A stretch of DNA of 64,000 bases from DASZUK01 sp035547695 (GTDB lineage Bacteria > Actinomycetota > Acidimicrobiia > Acidimicrobiales > RAAP-2). Location: the NCBI GenBank assembly GCA_035547695.1, contig DASZUK010000050.1, positions 1 to 64,000 on the forward strand. The letters are read 5' to 3'. The position numbers were made by a program, and so were the translations under genes. The notes beneath the pieces are model-generated. The model was not told the origin of the DNA and searched no databases. It saw nothing but the letters and a program-made list of their open reading frames with translations. The stretch's first letter is position 1, and every line of letters begins with the position of its first letter. Shown one piece after another: positions 35,975 through 44,586 of the stretch.

Positions 35975-36895
35975 TCAGCCGGCGACGTGCGGCGCCACCT
36001 CGGCGGCCAGCCACTCCATCCGGTCGACGTACTCGGCCGGCGACGTCCAGGGGAAGATCAGGTTGACCTGGGCCAGCCCCATGGCGTCGTAGCGGCGGAG
36101 GAGGTCGACCACCTGGTCGGCGGACGAGGTGGCCTCCACCGTGGACCGCCGGCCGTGGGTGAGGCCGGTGGGCCGCTTGGCGCCGAGGTCCTCCCCGAGG
36201 ATGGGGAGGTCGGCGGAGAACGTGAAGGACGCCTCGTCGCGGCCCCGTTCGGCCAGCTCCCGCCGGAGCCACCCGATACCGGCCTCCAGCGCGGCGACGT
36301 CGTCGCCGAGCGGCGCCCACCCGTCCCCGACCGCCGCCGCCCGCCGCAGCGGCCGCCGCCCGCCGCCGCCGATCCACAGCGGGACGTGCGGGGCCTGGAC
36401 GCACCGGGGGCGGAAGTCGAGATCGGTGAGGTCGACGGTGGGCCCGTGGAACACCGGGTCGTCCTCGGTCCACAGCACCTTCATGGCCGCCAGGTACTCG
36501 TCGGTCAGCGCCCCCCGCCGGTCGTAGTCGGCACCGACCAGCTCGAACTCCCGGCGCACCCACCCGGCGGCGGCCACCACCGTCACCCGGCCACCGCTCA
36601 CGGTGTCCAGGGTGGACAGCAGCTTGGCCGCCACCACCGGGTGCCGGTACGGCACCACCATGGCGTGCAACTGGAACCGGATCCGCGACGTCAGGCCGGC
36701 CAGCATGCCGGCGAGGACGAAGTTGTCGTACCAGACCGTGCTGGGCGCCGACGCCCCGTCGCGGCGGGGCATGACCACGTGCTCCGGCAGCGCCACCGCG
36801 GCGAAGCCGAGCTCGTCGGCCCGGACGACGGCGGCCCCGATGGCGTCCACCCCCTGCCAGCGGTCGTACGGGTAGAGGGGTAGCGAAAAGCGCAT
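35975..36895 (-). CDS. LLM-class F420/flavin-dependent oxidoreductase
   Basis: 306 residues with a luciferase-like barrel. DELGFAAVALPEHVVMP, RIRFQLHAMVVPYRHPVVAAKLLSTLDTVSGGRVTVVAAAGWVRREFELVG and VPLWIGGGGRRPLRRAA are classic for F420-dependent LLM enzymes. AGGAGA lies 4 bp before the ATG. It is convergent with the SDR gene upstream and divergent from the enoyl-CoA hydratase gene; the shared intergenic region holds the operator-like motif. Confidence 0.88.
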   Translation of the reverse strand: MRFSLPLYPYDRWQGVDAIGAAVVRADELGFAAVALPEHVVMPRRDGASAPSTVWYDNFVLAGMLAGLTSRIRFQLHAMVVPYRHPVVAAKLLSTLDTVSGGRVTVVAAAGWVRREFELVGADYDRRGALTDEYLAAMKVLWTEDDPVFHGPTVDLTDLDFRPRCVQAPHVPLWIGGGGRRPLRRAAAVGDGWAPLGDDVAALEAGIGWLRRELAERGRDEASFTFSADLPILGEDLGAKRPTGLTHGRRSTVEATSSADQVVDLLRRYDAMGLAQVNLIFPWTSPAEYVDRMEWLAAEVAPHVAG

Positions 36896-36950
36896 CGGTT
36901 CTCCTGGCCCGCCGCGCCGGCCCCGGCCGGTCCGGCCGCCGTTCGGCTAA

Positions 36951-36965
36951 TGGAGGATACTTTAT
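36951..36965. promoter_or_regulatory. Operator-like GATA motif between divergent LLM and hydratase genes
   Basis: TGGAG-GATA-CTTTAT at 36951-36965, a copy of the cluster motif, lies 55 bp before each of the two divergent starts. Confidence 0.55.
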
Positions 36966-37020
36966 GCCCCCGGACGTGGGATACTGGGCGGGAAGACGGG
37001 GAGGGGGACGAGGAGGGACA

Positions 37021-37818
37021 GTGGCCGAGCAGATGGGGTACGGCGACTTCGACCGGCTGGCGTTCGAGCGCCCGGCCGCCGGGGTGCTGCGGGTCCTGAT
37101 CGACACCGAGCGGTTCCCGATGTGCGACGAGCGGATGCACCGGGAGCTCGGCGACGTCTGGTCGGTGGTGGACGCCGACGCCACCGTCCGGGCGGTCCTC
37201 GTCGAGGGCAACGGCGCCGACTTCAGCGGCCCCGGCACCCCGGAGATGGTGGGGTCCCTCGGCGCCGACCACGACACCCGGGTCCGGGTCATGGCGGAGG
37301 CCCGCCGGATCGTCTATGGCGTGGTCCGGTGCACCAAGCCGGTCGTCGCCGTCCTGCACGGCCAGGTGATGGGGGCCGGGCTGGGGGTGGGCCTGCTGGC
37401 CGACGTGTCGATCGCCGCCCGCCAGGCCGTGCTGGTCGACGCCCACGTCCAGATCGGCGTGGTCCCCGGCGACCACGCCCTGCTGTGCTGGCCGGCCCTG
37501 TGCGGCCTGGCCAAGGCCAAGTACCACCTGCTGACCGGCGAACCGGTCACCGGGGAGGAGGCCGAGCGCATCGGCCTGGTGGCCCTGGCCGTCGACGACG
37601 CCGACGCCCGAGGCCGCGGCCTGGACGTCGCCCAGCGCCTGGCCGCCGGGTCGGCGGTGGCCATCAGCCAGACCAAGCAGCTCCTCAACGCCTGGTACGA
37701 GCAGGCCGGCCCCACCTTCGAGACGTCGGTGGCCCTCGAGTTCATGGGGTTCGCCGGGCCCGACTTCCACGAGGCCCTCGCCGCCTTCGCCGCGCAGCGG
37801 CCGCCCCGGTTCGCCTGA
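37021..37818 (+). CDS. Enoyl-CoA hydratase/isomerase
   Basis: 265 residues from the GTG at 37021, chosen because AGGAGGGACA lies just upstream; the frame is open to an ATG at 36964 that overlaps the operator motif. The crotonase fold has the first oxyanion loop GNGADFSGPGTPEMV and the second KPVVAVLHGQVMGAGLGVGLLADVSIAA. A Glu at the usual catalytic position is not obvious, so hydratase versus isomerase activity is open. It stands alone between two operator-like motifs and probably acts on a CoA thioester from the catabolic pathway. Confidence 0.87.
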   Translation: MAEQMGYGDFDRLAFERPAAGVLRVLIDTERFPMCDERMHRELGDVWSVVDADATVRAVLVEGNGADFSGPGTPEMVGSLGADHDTRVRVMAEARRIVYGVVRCTKPVVAVLHGQVMGAGLGVGLLADVSIAARQAVLVDAHVQIGVVPGDHALLCWPALCGLAKAKYHLLTGEPVTGEEAERIGLVALAVDDADARGRGLDVAQRLAAGSAVAISQTKQLLNAWYEQAGPTFETSVALEFMGFAGPDFHEALAAFAAQRPPRFA

Positions 37819-37942
37819 CGAGCCGGCCGGTCCGGTCGACCCGCCCAGGACTGCCGGTCCAGGACTGCCGGCCGGTCCGCCCGGCCGACCGGCGGCGGCC
37901 GACCGCCGTCCCCGCTTGACCGGCCCCGGCCACGCCTCTATA

Positions 37943-37957
37943 TTAAGGATACTGTTT
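37943..37957 (+). promoter_or_regulatory. Operator-like GATA motif before the 37975-45707 gene run
   Basis: TTAAG-GATA-CTGTTT at 37943-37957, immediately followed by AAAAAGGAGGGG and the GTG at 37975. The position so close to the start suggests repression or an overlapping promoter. Confidence 0.6.
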
Positions 37958-37974
37958 AAAAAGGAGGGGATGGG

Positions 37975-38715
37975 GTGGAGGTCGTGGACCGGGCCTATGC
38001 GGCCCTCGACAACAAGGACGCCGACGGCTTCGCGGACTGCCTCTCCGAGGACGTCACCGTCCAGCTCATCAACGACCCCGCGTTCCACGGCCGGGAGGTG
38101 GCCCGCGAGTTCTTCGGGGCCCGGCTGTCGATGGTGGCCGAGCCCGAGCACACCACCGTCAACCGCTGGGAGGCCGCGGACACCGACATCTGCGAGGACA
38201 CCTCCCACACCAAGCGGCTCAACGGCGAGCGGGTGTCGGTCAAGGGGTTGGCGTTCTGGAAGGTCCGCGACGGCCGGATCTTCGACCTCCACGTCTACGA
38301 GGACCTGTCCCCGTTCGCCGACGACTTCGCCGGCCACCGGGCCGGGGCGCCGGCCGAGCCGCCCCACTGGGCCCTGTCCTTCTTCGCCGCCCTGGACGCC
38401 AGGGACGTCGACGGCGTGATGGCCACCCTGACGGACGGCGCCTCCTACCAGCTCGGCAGCACCGAGCCGGTGGACGGGACCGCCGAGGTCCGCGCCCGGG
38501 TGGAGGGCCTGCTCGAGCGGTTCACCGCCGTCCGCCACGACCTCGAGGCGCTGCACGACGTCGGCGACGACGTGGTGGTGCTGCAGTTCGACGCCACCTA
38601 CGCCACCCCGGCCGGGGCCATCCTCCGGGTCCCGGAGGCGGCCGTCGTCCGCCGCACCCCCGGCGGCCTGTCGGAGGTGCGGTCGTTCATGGACCTGACG
38701 GCGGCGGGGAGCTGA
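37975..38715 (+). CDS. Tandem SnoaL-like (NTF2-fold) protein
   Basis: 246 residues with two successive NTF2/SnoaL-like domains. Residues 1-~115 contain DRAYAALDNKDADGFADCLSEDVTVQL...VKGLAFWKVRDGRIFDLHVYED; residues ~125-246 contain ALSFFAALDARDVDGVMATLTDGASYQLG...GLSEVRSFMDLTA. The fold serves as isomerase, hydratase or cyclase for polyketide- and steroid-like substrates. A strong AAGGAGGGG precedes the GTG. It is the first gene of a run ending with acyl-CoA dehydrogenases. Exact reaction unknown. Confidence 0.78.
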   Translation: MEVVDRAYAALDNKDADGFADCLSEDVTVQLINDPAFHGREVAREFFGARLSMVAEPEHTTVNRWEAADTDICEDTSHTKRLNGERVSVKGLAFWKVRDGRIFDLHVYEDLSPFADDFAGHRAGAPAEPPHWALSFFAALDARDVDGVMATLTDGASYQLGSTEPVDGTAEVRARVEGLLERFTAVRHDLEALHDVGDDVVVLQFDATYATPAGAILRVPEAAVVRRTPGGLSEVRSFMDLTAAGS

Positions 38716-38723
38716 GCCGCCGG

Positions 38724-40721
38724 ATGGTGCAGCCCCCCGCCGGGCCCGACGCGACCGCCCGGTTCCCCCATCTGTTCAGCCCGTTCTCCCTCCGGGGGGT
38801 GACGCTGCAGAACCGGGTCGTCATGCTCCCCATGGGGGTCGGCCTGGGCAGTCCCGACGGGGCCCCCAGCGAGGACGAGATCGCCTTCTACGAGCGCCGC
38901 GCCGCCGCCGGCGTCGGCCTGGTCGTCACCGGGGGCACCGTCGTCCACGAGACGTCGTCGCTGCGCAGCCAGACCGTCCTGGAGGCGTTCCGCCGCGAGA
39001 ACATCCCCGGCTTCGCCAAGCTGGTCGGCGACGTCCACCGGCACGGGGTGCCGGTCTTCGGCCAACTGATGCACCGCGGCTCGGAGTCCCTGGGCGGCTC
39101 GGTCTTCCCGACCTGGGCCCCCTCCCCGGTGCCCAACGCCGGCGGCGAGGTCCCCCACGAGATGACCGTCGGGGAGATCGACGAGATCGTGGAGGCCTAC
39201 GGCCGCTCCGCGGCCAACCTGCGCGAGGCCGGCTATGACGGCATCGAGGTCCACGGGGCCCACGGGTTCCTGGTGGCCCAGTTCCTTTCCCCCCGGACCA
39301 ACCTACGGACCGACGACTACGGCGGCCCGCTGGAGAACCGGCTGCGGTTCGCCCTGCGGGTGGTCGACGCCGTCCGCCAGGCCATCGGCGACGACCTGGT
39401 CGTCGGCTTCCGGCTCAGCGCCGAGGAGGACGTCGAGGACGGCCTCCACCTGGAGGAGTCCAAGGCGGTCACCCGGGCGCTGGCGGACACCGGCCAGGTG
39501 GACTACCTGACCGTGTCGATCGGCGCCGCCGGCACCTACGTCCGTGACATGTCGGAGCCCACCGGCCTGGCCGCCCGGTACTCGGCCGCCCTCCGCTCCG
39601 CCGCCGACCTGCCGATCGTCGCCTCCCAGCGCATCACCCACCCGCCGCTCGCTGAGCAGATGCTCGAGCGCGGCGACGCCGACCTGATCGGCATTGGGCG
39701 GGCCCTCATCGCCGATCCGGACTGGCCGCTGAAGGCGGCCGACGGCCACCTGGACGAGATCCTGCCGTGCGTCGGCTGCGTCCAGTTGTGCCGGCCGCCG
39801 CTGGGCGGCACCGGCTGCCTCCACAACCCCACCGCCGGCCACGAGCGGCAGATGCCCCGCCGGTTCGGGCGCGCCCCGTCGGCCAAGCGGGTGGTGGTGG
39901 TCGGCGGCGGCCCGGCCGGGATGGAGGCGGCCCGGGTGGCCGCCGCCCGTGGCCACCACGTCGTCCTGTTCGACCGGGCCGGCCGGCTCGGCGGGCAGGT
40001 GCGGATCGCCGCCAACTCGCCCACCCGGGCCGAGATGGACGGCGTCATCAGCTTCCGGGAGACCGAGCTCGACCGGCTCGGGGTGGACGTCCGGCTGAAG
40101 ACCGACGCCGACCCCGACGGCATCGCCGCCGAGCGGCCGGACGCCGTCGTCGTGGCCACCGGCTCGCGGCCGGCCCCCCACGACGACGTCATCGGCGTCG
40201 AGCTGGGCCGGGTGGTCACCGACTGGGACGTCTTGTCGCCCGACGGCGACCTCGGCCGCCTGCTCCACGGCGTCCGCTACGCCGTGGTGGTGGACGAGGC
40301 CGGCGGCTTCTGGGAGGCGGCCAGCTCGGCCGAGGCCCTGGCGGAGGCCGGGGTGGCGGTGGAGCTGGTGACCGCGTTCCCCCAGGTGTGCCACGCCGTG
40401 CCGTTCGACAGCCTGCCGCCGCTGTACGGGCGGCTCCGCCGCCGGGACGTCACCCTCAGCCCGATGACCGCCCTGGCCTCGGTCGGTGCCGACCACGTCA
40501 GCCTCTACGACCCGATCTGGCTGGCCGCCCGCCACGAGCTGGCCGAGCGGGAGGTGCCGGCCGAGCTGGTGGTGCTGTGCCGGCCGCGGCAGGTGGTCGA
40601 CGACCTGGTCCACCGGCTGGCGGGGACCGCCGCCCGGGTGGTGGCTGTCGGTGACTGCGTGGCCCCCCGCCGGATCCCCGAGGCCATCGGCGAAGGCGAC
40701 CGGATCGGGCGAGCGCTGTAG
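38724..40721 (+). CDS. NADH:flavin oxidoreductase of the 2,4-dienoyl-CoA reductase type
   Basis: 665 residues in three parts. An Old Yellow Enzyme barrel (1-~340) has VVMLPMGVGLG, the active-site-like GQLMHRG, and YDGIEVHGAHGFLVAQFLSPRTN. A Fe-S cluster segment follows, with Cys349, Cys352, Cys356 and Cys365 (CVGCVQLC...GC); the last gap looks shorter than the usual 11-12 residues. The C-terminal FAD/NAD part begins VVVVGGGPAGMEAARVAAARGH. Such enzymes reduce conjugated C=C bonds in CoA esters or cyclic enones. It follows the SnoaL gene by 8 bp and precedes the acyl-CoA dehydrogenases in one probable operon. Confidence 0.9.
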   Translation: MVQPPAGPDATARFPHLFSPFSLRGVTLQNRVVMLPMGVGLGSPDGAPSEDEIAFYERRAAAGVGLVVTGGTVVHETSSLRSQTVLEAFRRENIPGFAKLVGDVHRHGVPVFGQLMHRGSESLGGSVFPTWAPSPVPNAGGEVPHEMTVGEIDEIVEAYGRSAANLREAGYDGIEVHGAHGFLVAQFLSPRTNLRTDDYGGPLENRLRFALRVVDAVRQAIGDDLVVGFRLSAEEDVEDGLHLEESKAVTRALADTGQVDYLTVSIGAAGTYVRDMSEPTGLAARYSAALRSAADLPIVASQRITHPPLAEQMLERGDADLIGIGRALIADPDWPLKAADGHLDEILPCVGCVQLCRPPLGGTGCLHNPTAGHERQMPRRFGRAPSAKRVVVVGGGPAGMEAARVAAARGHHVVLFDRAGRLGGQVRIAANSPTRAEMDGVISFRETELDRLGVDVRLKTDADPDGIAAERPDAVVVATGSRPAPHDDVIGVELGRVVTDWDVLSPDGDLGRLLHGVRYAVVVDEAGGFWEAASSAEALAEAGVAVELVTAFPQVCHAVPFDSLPPLYGRLRRRDVTLSPMTALASVGADHVSLYDPIWLAARHELAEREVPAELVVLCRPRQVVDDLVHRLAGTAARVVAVGDCVAPRRIPEAIGEGDRIGRAL

Positions 40722-40763
40722 CCGGCAGCCTGCCGGTCGCGGGGAAGGCCCAGGGAGGGCGAC

Positions 40764-41906
40764 GTGGAGTTCGGGTGGTCACCAGAGGAGGAGGCGCTCC
40801 GGTTGGAGGTCCGCGCCTTCCTGGACGAGAACCTGCCGCCGTGGTGGGACACCGAGGACGCCAAGCTCGGCACCGTCCGGCACTCGGAGTACTCCCGCGA
40901 GTTCGCCCCCAAGCTGGCCGAGCGGGGCTGGCTGACCCCGCACTGGCCCAGGGAGCACGGCGGCCGGGACGCCCCGGCCTGGTACCACTTCATCCTGGGC
41001 GAGGAGCTCTGGCTGCGGGGCGAGCCGCGGGGGCCGCAGTACATGAACGTCAACTGGGTCGGCCCCTCCATCATCGCCCACGGCAACGACGACCAGAAGC
41101 GCCGGTACCTGCCGCCGATCTCGGCCGGCAAGGTGATCTGGTGCCAGGGGTTCTCCGAGCCCGAGGCCGGCACCGACCTGGCGTCGCTGCGCACCCGGGC
41201 GGTCCGCGACGGCGACCACTACGTGGTCAACGGCCAGAAGGTATGGACGTCCTACGCCAACGTGGCCGACCACTGCTTCCTCCTCGTCCGCACCGACCCG
41301 GACGCCCCCAAGCACCAGGGGATCACCATCCTCCTGGTCCCCATGTCCGCCCCCGGCCTGGAGGTGCGGGAGATCAACTCGCTCATGGGCGACCACGCCT
41401 TCCACGAGCTGTTCTTCACCGACGTCCGGGTCCCGGTGGCCGACCGGCTCGGCGACGAGAACGGCGGCTGGCAGATCGTCATGCGGACGCTGGCCTACGA
41501 GCGGGTCGGCATCCCCCGGTACTGCCGGGCCCAGTTGGAGGTGGACCGGCTGGCGGCCTGGGCGGCCGAGCAGGGGATGGCCGACGACCCGGTGGTGCTG
41601 GACCGGCTGGCCGCGGCCGAGGCGGCCTGCGAGGCCGCCCGGCTCCTCGTCTACCGGGTGGTCGACGAGCGGGCCAAGAACGTCGGCGACTCCGGCAACG
41701 TCTACGTGGCCCGCGCCGCCATGGTGCAGGCCGAGCGCATGGTCGGTGACCTCGGCGTCGACCTCATGGGGGGCCAGGGCCTGGTCCGCGGCTCCATCGC
41801 CGACGACCAGTACCGCGACTCGCTGGCCGCCGGCATCGCCTCGGGCACCTACGAGGTGCAGCTCAACCTGGTGGCCAGGCGCCACCTCGACCTGGCGGTG
41901 CGCTGA
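40764..41906 (+). CDS. Acyl-CoA dehydrogenase, full length
   Basis: 380 residues; AGGGAGGG precedes the GTG. It has the flavin-binding pattern GFSEPEAGTDLASLRTRAV and NGQKVWTSYA, the middle beta-domain, and a C-terminal helical bundle ending GTYEVQLNLVARRHL. It resembles actinobacterial FadE proteins acting on steroid or cyclic acyl-CoAs. Two shorter homologues follow directly (gaps of 2 and 13 bp), suggesting a heteromeric enzyme. Substrate is inferred only from context. Confidence 0.9.
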   Translation: MEFGWSPEEEALRLEVRAFLDENLPPWWDTEDAKLGTVRHSEYSREFAPKLAERGWLTPHWPREHGGRDAPAWYHFILGEELWLRGEPRGPQYMNVNWVGPSIIAHGNDDQKRRYLPPISAGKVIWCQGFSEPEAGTDLASLRTRAVRDGDHYVVNGQKVWTSYANVADHCFLLVRTDPDAPKHQGITILLVPMSAPGLEVREINSLMGDHAFHELFFTDVRVPVADRLGDENGGWQIVMRTLAYERVGIPRYCRAQLEVDRLAAWAAEQGMADDPVVLDRLAAAEAACEAARLLVYRVVDERAKNVGDSGNVYVARAAMVQAERMVGDLGVDLMGGQGLVRGSIADDQYRDSLAAGIASGTYEVQLNLVARRHLDLAVR

Positions 41907-41908
41907 CC

Positions 41909-42832
41909 GTGGACTTCGACCTGACCCAGGAGCAGGCGGCCCTCCGCGACGCCCTCGCCGTCCTGCTCGACCGCCGGGCCGGCCCGGCCCGGGCCCGCCA
42001 GGTCGACGACGCCGGGTACGACGAGGAGCTGGACCGGGCGCTGGACGAGGCCGGCTTCCTCGGCCTGGCCATCGAGGAGGGTGCCGGCCCGCTGGAGGCG
42101 GCCCTGGTGGTCGAGGCGGTGGCCGGCGCCGTCGGCGGCGTCCCCATCGGCGCCCACGCCCTCGTCGGGCCGGCCCTTGGGGTGACCGGTGCCCCCCGGC
42201 CGCTCGTCCTGGCCACCGACGACCCGTCGGTGCCGGTCCGGTTCGGCGGCCAGGCGGTGACCGCCCTGGTGCTCCGCGACGGCACGGCCTGGTGCGCGCC
42301 GGTGGCCCGGGAGTCGTCCAAGCCGATCGCCGGCGACGGCTACCCCCTGGCCTACATCCACCTCGAGCGGGGCACGTCGCTCGGGCCCGGCTCCGGCGAG
42401 CGACTGGTGGCGTGGTGGCGGGTGGCGCTGGCCGCGGAGGCCGTCGGGCTGATGACGGCCGGCCTGTCCTTCGTCACCGCGTTCGTCCAGCAGCGCCGCC
42501 AGTTCGACCGGCCGATCAGCAGCTACCAGGTGGTCCAGCACCGCCTGGCCGAGTGCGCCGTCCTCCTGGAGGGCTGCCGGTGGCTGGCCCGGCGGGCGGC
42601 CTGGCAGTCGGCGCCGGCCGAGGAGTCCGCGATCGCCGCCGCCCACGTCGCCGAGGCCGCCGTCCGGGTGGGCCGGGAGCTCCACCAGTTCTCGGGGGCC
42701 ATCGGCCTCACCCGGGAGTACGACCTCCAGCTCTGGACCACCCGGCTCCAGGCCATCCGGGTCGAGCTGGGCGGCCTCCACGCCCACCGCCGCGCCGCCG
42801 CCTCCGCCCGGTGGGGCGCCGGGGCGCGGTGA
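41909..42832 (+). CDS. Short acyl-CoA dehydrogenase-like subunit
   Basis: 307 residues, shorter than a standard ~380-residue enzyme. The N-terminal helical domain (MDFDLTQEQAALRDALAVLL) and C-terminal bundle (FVQQRRQFDRPISSYQVVQHRLAE, FSGAIGLTREYDLQLWTTRL) are present, but the EPxAG(S/T)D flavin segment is missing and the middle is condensed. Glu in GLTREYDL is at the position used as catalytic base in FadE28/29-type alpha2beta2 dehydrogenases. It probably pairs with a neighbouring subunit. Confidence 0.82.
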   Translation: MDFDLTQEQAALRDALAVLLDRRAGPARARQVDDAGYDEELDRALDEAGFLGLAIEEGAGPLEAALVVEAVAGAVGGVPIGAHALVGPALGVTGAPRPLVLATDDPSVPVRFGGQAVTALVLRDGTAWCAPVARESSKPIAGDGYPLAYIHLERGTSLGPGSGERLVAWWRVALAAEAVGLMTAGLSFVTAFVQQRRQFDRPISSYQVVQHRLAECAVLLEGCRWLARRAAWQSAPAEESAIAAAHVAEAAVRVGRELHQFSGAIGLTREYDLQLWTTRLQAIRVELGGLHAHRRAAASARWGAGAR

Positions 42833-42845
42833 CCGCTCCGTCCGC

Positions 42846-43754
42846 ATGATCAACCCCCTGGTCCCCACCGAGGAGGCCGCCGCCCTCGCCGGCGCCGTCC
42901 GGGCGCTGTGCGCCGACCACCACGCCACCGCCACCGACCCGTGGGCACCGGGCGGGTTCTGGGACGCCCTCGCCGCCATGGGGGTGCTGGGCCTCGGCTC
43001 GCCGGACGTCGGCGGCGGCCCGGCCGAGCTGGTCGCCGCCCACCGGGAGCTCGGCCGCGCCGGCCGGGCCGGGCCGTTCGCCGGTGCCGTCGTCGGCAGC
43101 GCCGTCCTGCCCGACGACCTCCGGCCCGCCGTGGCCGACGGCACCGCGATCGTCTCGGTCACCGACGGCGGCACCCTGGCGCCATGGGGGGCGGTCGCCA
43201 CCGTGTTCGTGGAGCTCGCCCCCGACGGCGCCTGGCTCTGCGATCCCGACGGCGCCCCCGAACCGGTGCCCACCCTGGCCGGCGAGCCGTGGGCCCGCCT
43301 CCGCCTCCGCCGCCGCCACGGCCTGCGCGGCGGCCCGCTGGCGGTGCAGCGGGCCGACCTGGCCGTGGCCGCCTACCTGGCCGCCGCCGGCCAGGCCACC
43401 GTGGCCACCGCCGCCGACTACGCCCGCCAGCGCCGCCAGTTCGGCCGGCCCATCGGGGACAACCAGGCCGTCGCCCACCGGCTGGCCGACGCCCACATGC
43501 GGCTGGCGGCGGCTGACAACCTGGTGGGCATGGCCGCCGCCCTCCAGGAACGGCAGTCCGGCGACGCCGGGCCGGCGACCGCCGCCGCCCGGTCCTCCGC
43601 CCTCGCCGCCGCCCTCGCCGCCACCTACGCCGCCCACCAGACCGCCGGCGCCCTCGGCATGGCCTGGGAGTACCCCCTCGGCACCCGCAGCGTCCGCATC
43701 CGCCAGGCCGGCTCCCTCCCGCCGGCCGCCGGCAGCGGCGCAGGAGGGGCCTGA
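42846..43754 (+). CDS. Short acyl-CoA dehydrogenase-like subunit
   Basis: 302 residues, also condensed and without a clear flavin EPxAG(S/T)D motif. The C-terminal part has DYARQRRQFGRPIGDNQAVAHRLADAHM and TAGALGMAWEYPLGTRSVRIRQAG. Together with the preceding gene it resembles the paired small subunits of actinobacterial heteromeric dehydrogenases. The unusual Pro in WEYPL at the catalytic-helix position may weaken activity, fitting a structural partner. It ends one base before the ATG of the enoyl-CoA hydratase gene. Confidence 0.78.
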   Translation: MINPLVPTEEAAALAGAVRALCADHHATATDPWAPGGFWDALAAMGVLGLGSPDVGGGPAELVAAHRELGRAGRAGPFAGAVVGSAVLPDDLRPAVADGTAIVSVTDGGTLAPWGAVATVFVELAPDGAWLCDPDGAPEPVPTLAGEPWARLRLRRRHGLRGGPLAVQRADLAVAAYLAAAGQATVATAADYARQRRQFGRPIGDNQAVAHRLADAHMRLAAADNLVGMAAALQERQSGDAGPATAAARSSALAAALAATYAAHQTAGALGMAWEYPLGTRSVRIRQAGSLPPAAGSGAGGA

Positions 43755-43755
43755 G

Positions 43756-44586
43756 ATGGCGGGACCGGACGGCCGGCCGGAGCTGCTGTTCGACAAGCGC
43801 GGCCCGGTGGCCACGCTGACGCTCAACCGCCCCGAGCGGGGGAACGCCCTGACCCCGGGCATGCACCGGGACGTGGTGGCGGCCTGGGCGGAGGTGCGCG
43901 ACGACCCGGCGGTGCGGGTGGCCGTGGTCACCGGCGCCGGCGACCGGCACTTCTGCACCGGCGCCGACCTCGGCGTGATGGCCGAGACGGGCCAGGTGAG
44001 CGGCGGGCCCGGGACGTTCGAGGAGGAGGTGCGGTGGTCCCCCCGGGTCAACCGGGTGTGGAAGCCGGTGATCGCCGCCGTCAACGGCCTGGTGGCCGGG
44101 GGCGGCCTCCACTTCGTGGTCGACGCCGACATCGTCGTGGCCGCCGACTCGGCGGCGTTCATGGACACCCACGTCAACGTCGGCCTGGTCGGGGCCACCG
44201 AGATGGTCGGGCTGGCCCGGCGGCTGCCGCTCGGCAGCGTCCTCCGCATGACCCTGATGGGCAGCGCCTACCGGATGCCGGCCGCCCGCGCCCACGCCCT
44301 CGGCCTGGTCGACGAGCTGGTGCCGGCCGACGCCCTGGCGGAGACGGTGGCGGACATGGCCGCCGCCATCGCCCGGAACTCGCCGCAGGCCATGGCCCAG
44401 TCGCTGCGGGCCATCTGGGGGTCGCTGGACCTGCCGCGCTCGGCGGCGGTCGAGCGGGGGTGGGCGCTGGTCCGAGAGCACATGGCCCACCCGGACTTCA
44501 CCGAGGGGCCGGCCGCCTTCGTGGAGGGCCGACCGCCCCGGTGGACGGTCGACGGGCAGGCGGCCGACGGGCAGGCGGCGGAGTGA
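43756..44586 (+). CDS. Enoyl-CoA hydratase/isomerase
   Basis: 276 residues from the ATG at 43756 with AGGAGGGG just upstream. Crotonase features: LTLNRPERGNALTPGM, oxyanion loop GAGDRHFCTGADLGVM, and KPVIAAVNGLVAGGGLHFVVDADIVVAADSAAF with a following GATEMVGLARRLP. It would hydrate the enoyl-CoA made by the adjacent dehydrogenases. The stop overlaps the next dehydrogenase start (GTGA). The long frame open upstream of 43756 is a shadow of the preceding gene. Confidence 0.9.
   Translation: MAGPDGRPELLFDKRGPVATLTLNRPERGNALTPGMHRDVVAAWAEVRDDPAVRVAVVTGAGDRHFCTGADLGVMAETGQVSGGPGTFEEEVRWSPRVNRVWKPVIAAVNGLVAGGGLHFVVDADIVVAADSAAFMDTHVNVGLVGATEMVGLARRLPLGSVLRMTLMGSAYRMPAARAHALGLVDELVPADALAETVADMAAAIARNSPQAMAQSLRAIWGSLDLPRSAAVERGWALVREHMAHPDFTEGPAAFVEGRPPRWTVDGQAADGQAAE

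Noticed and set aside
36691..38556. A 621-residue minus-strand frame
   Set aside because: It overlaps the enoyl-CoA hydratase and SnoaL genes in antisense and shows only compositional sequence.
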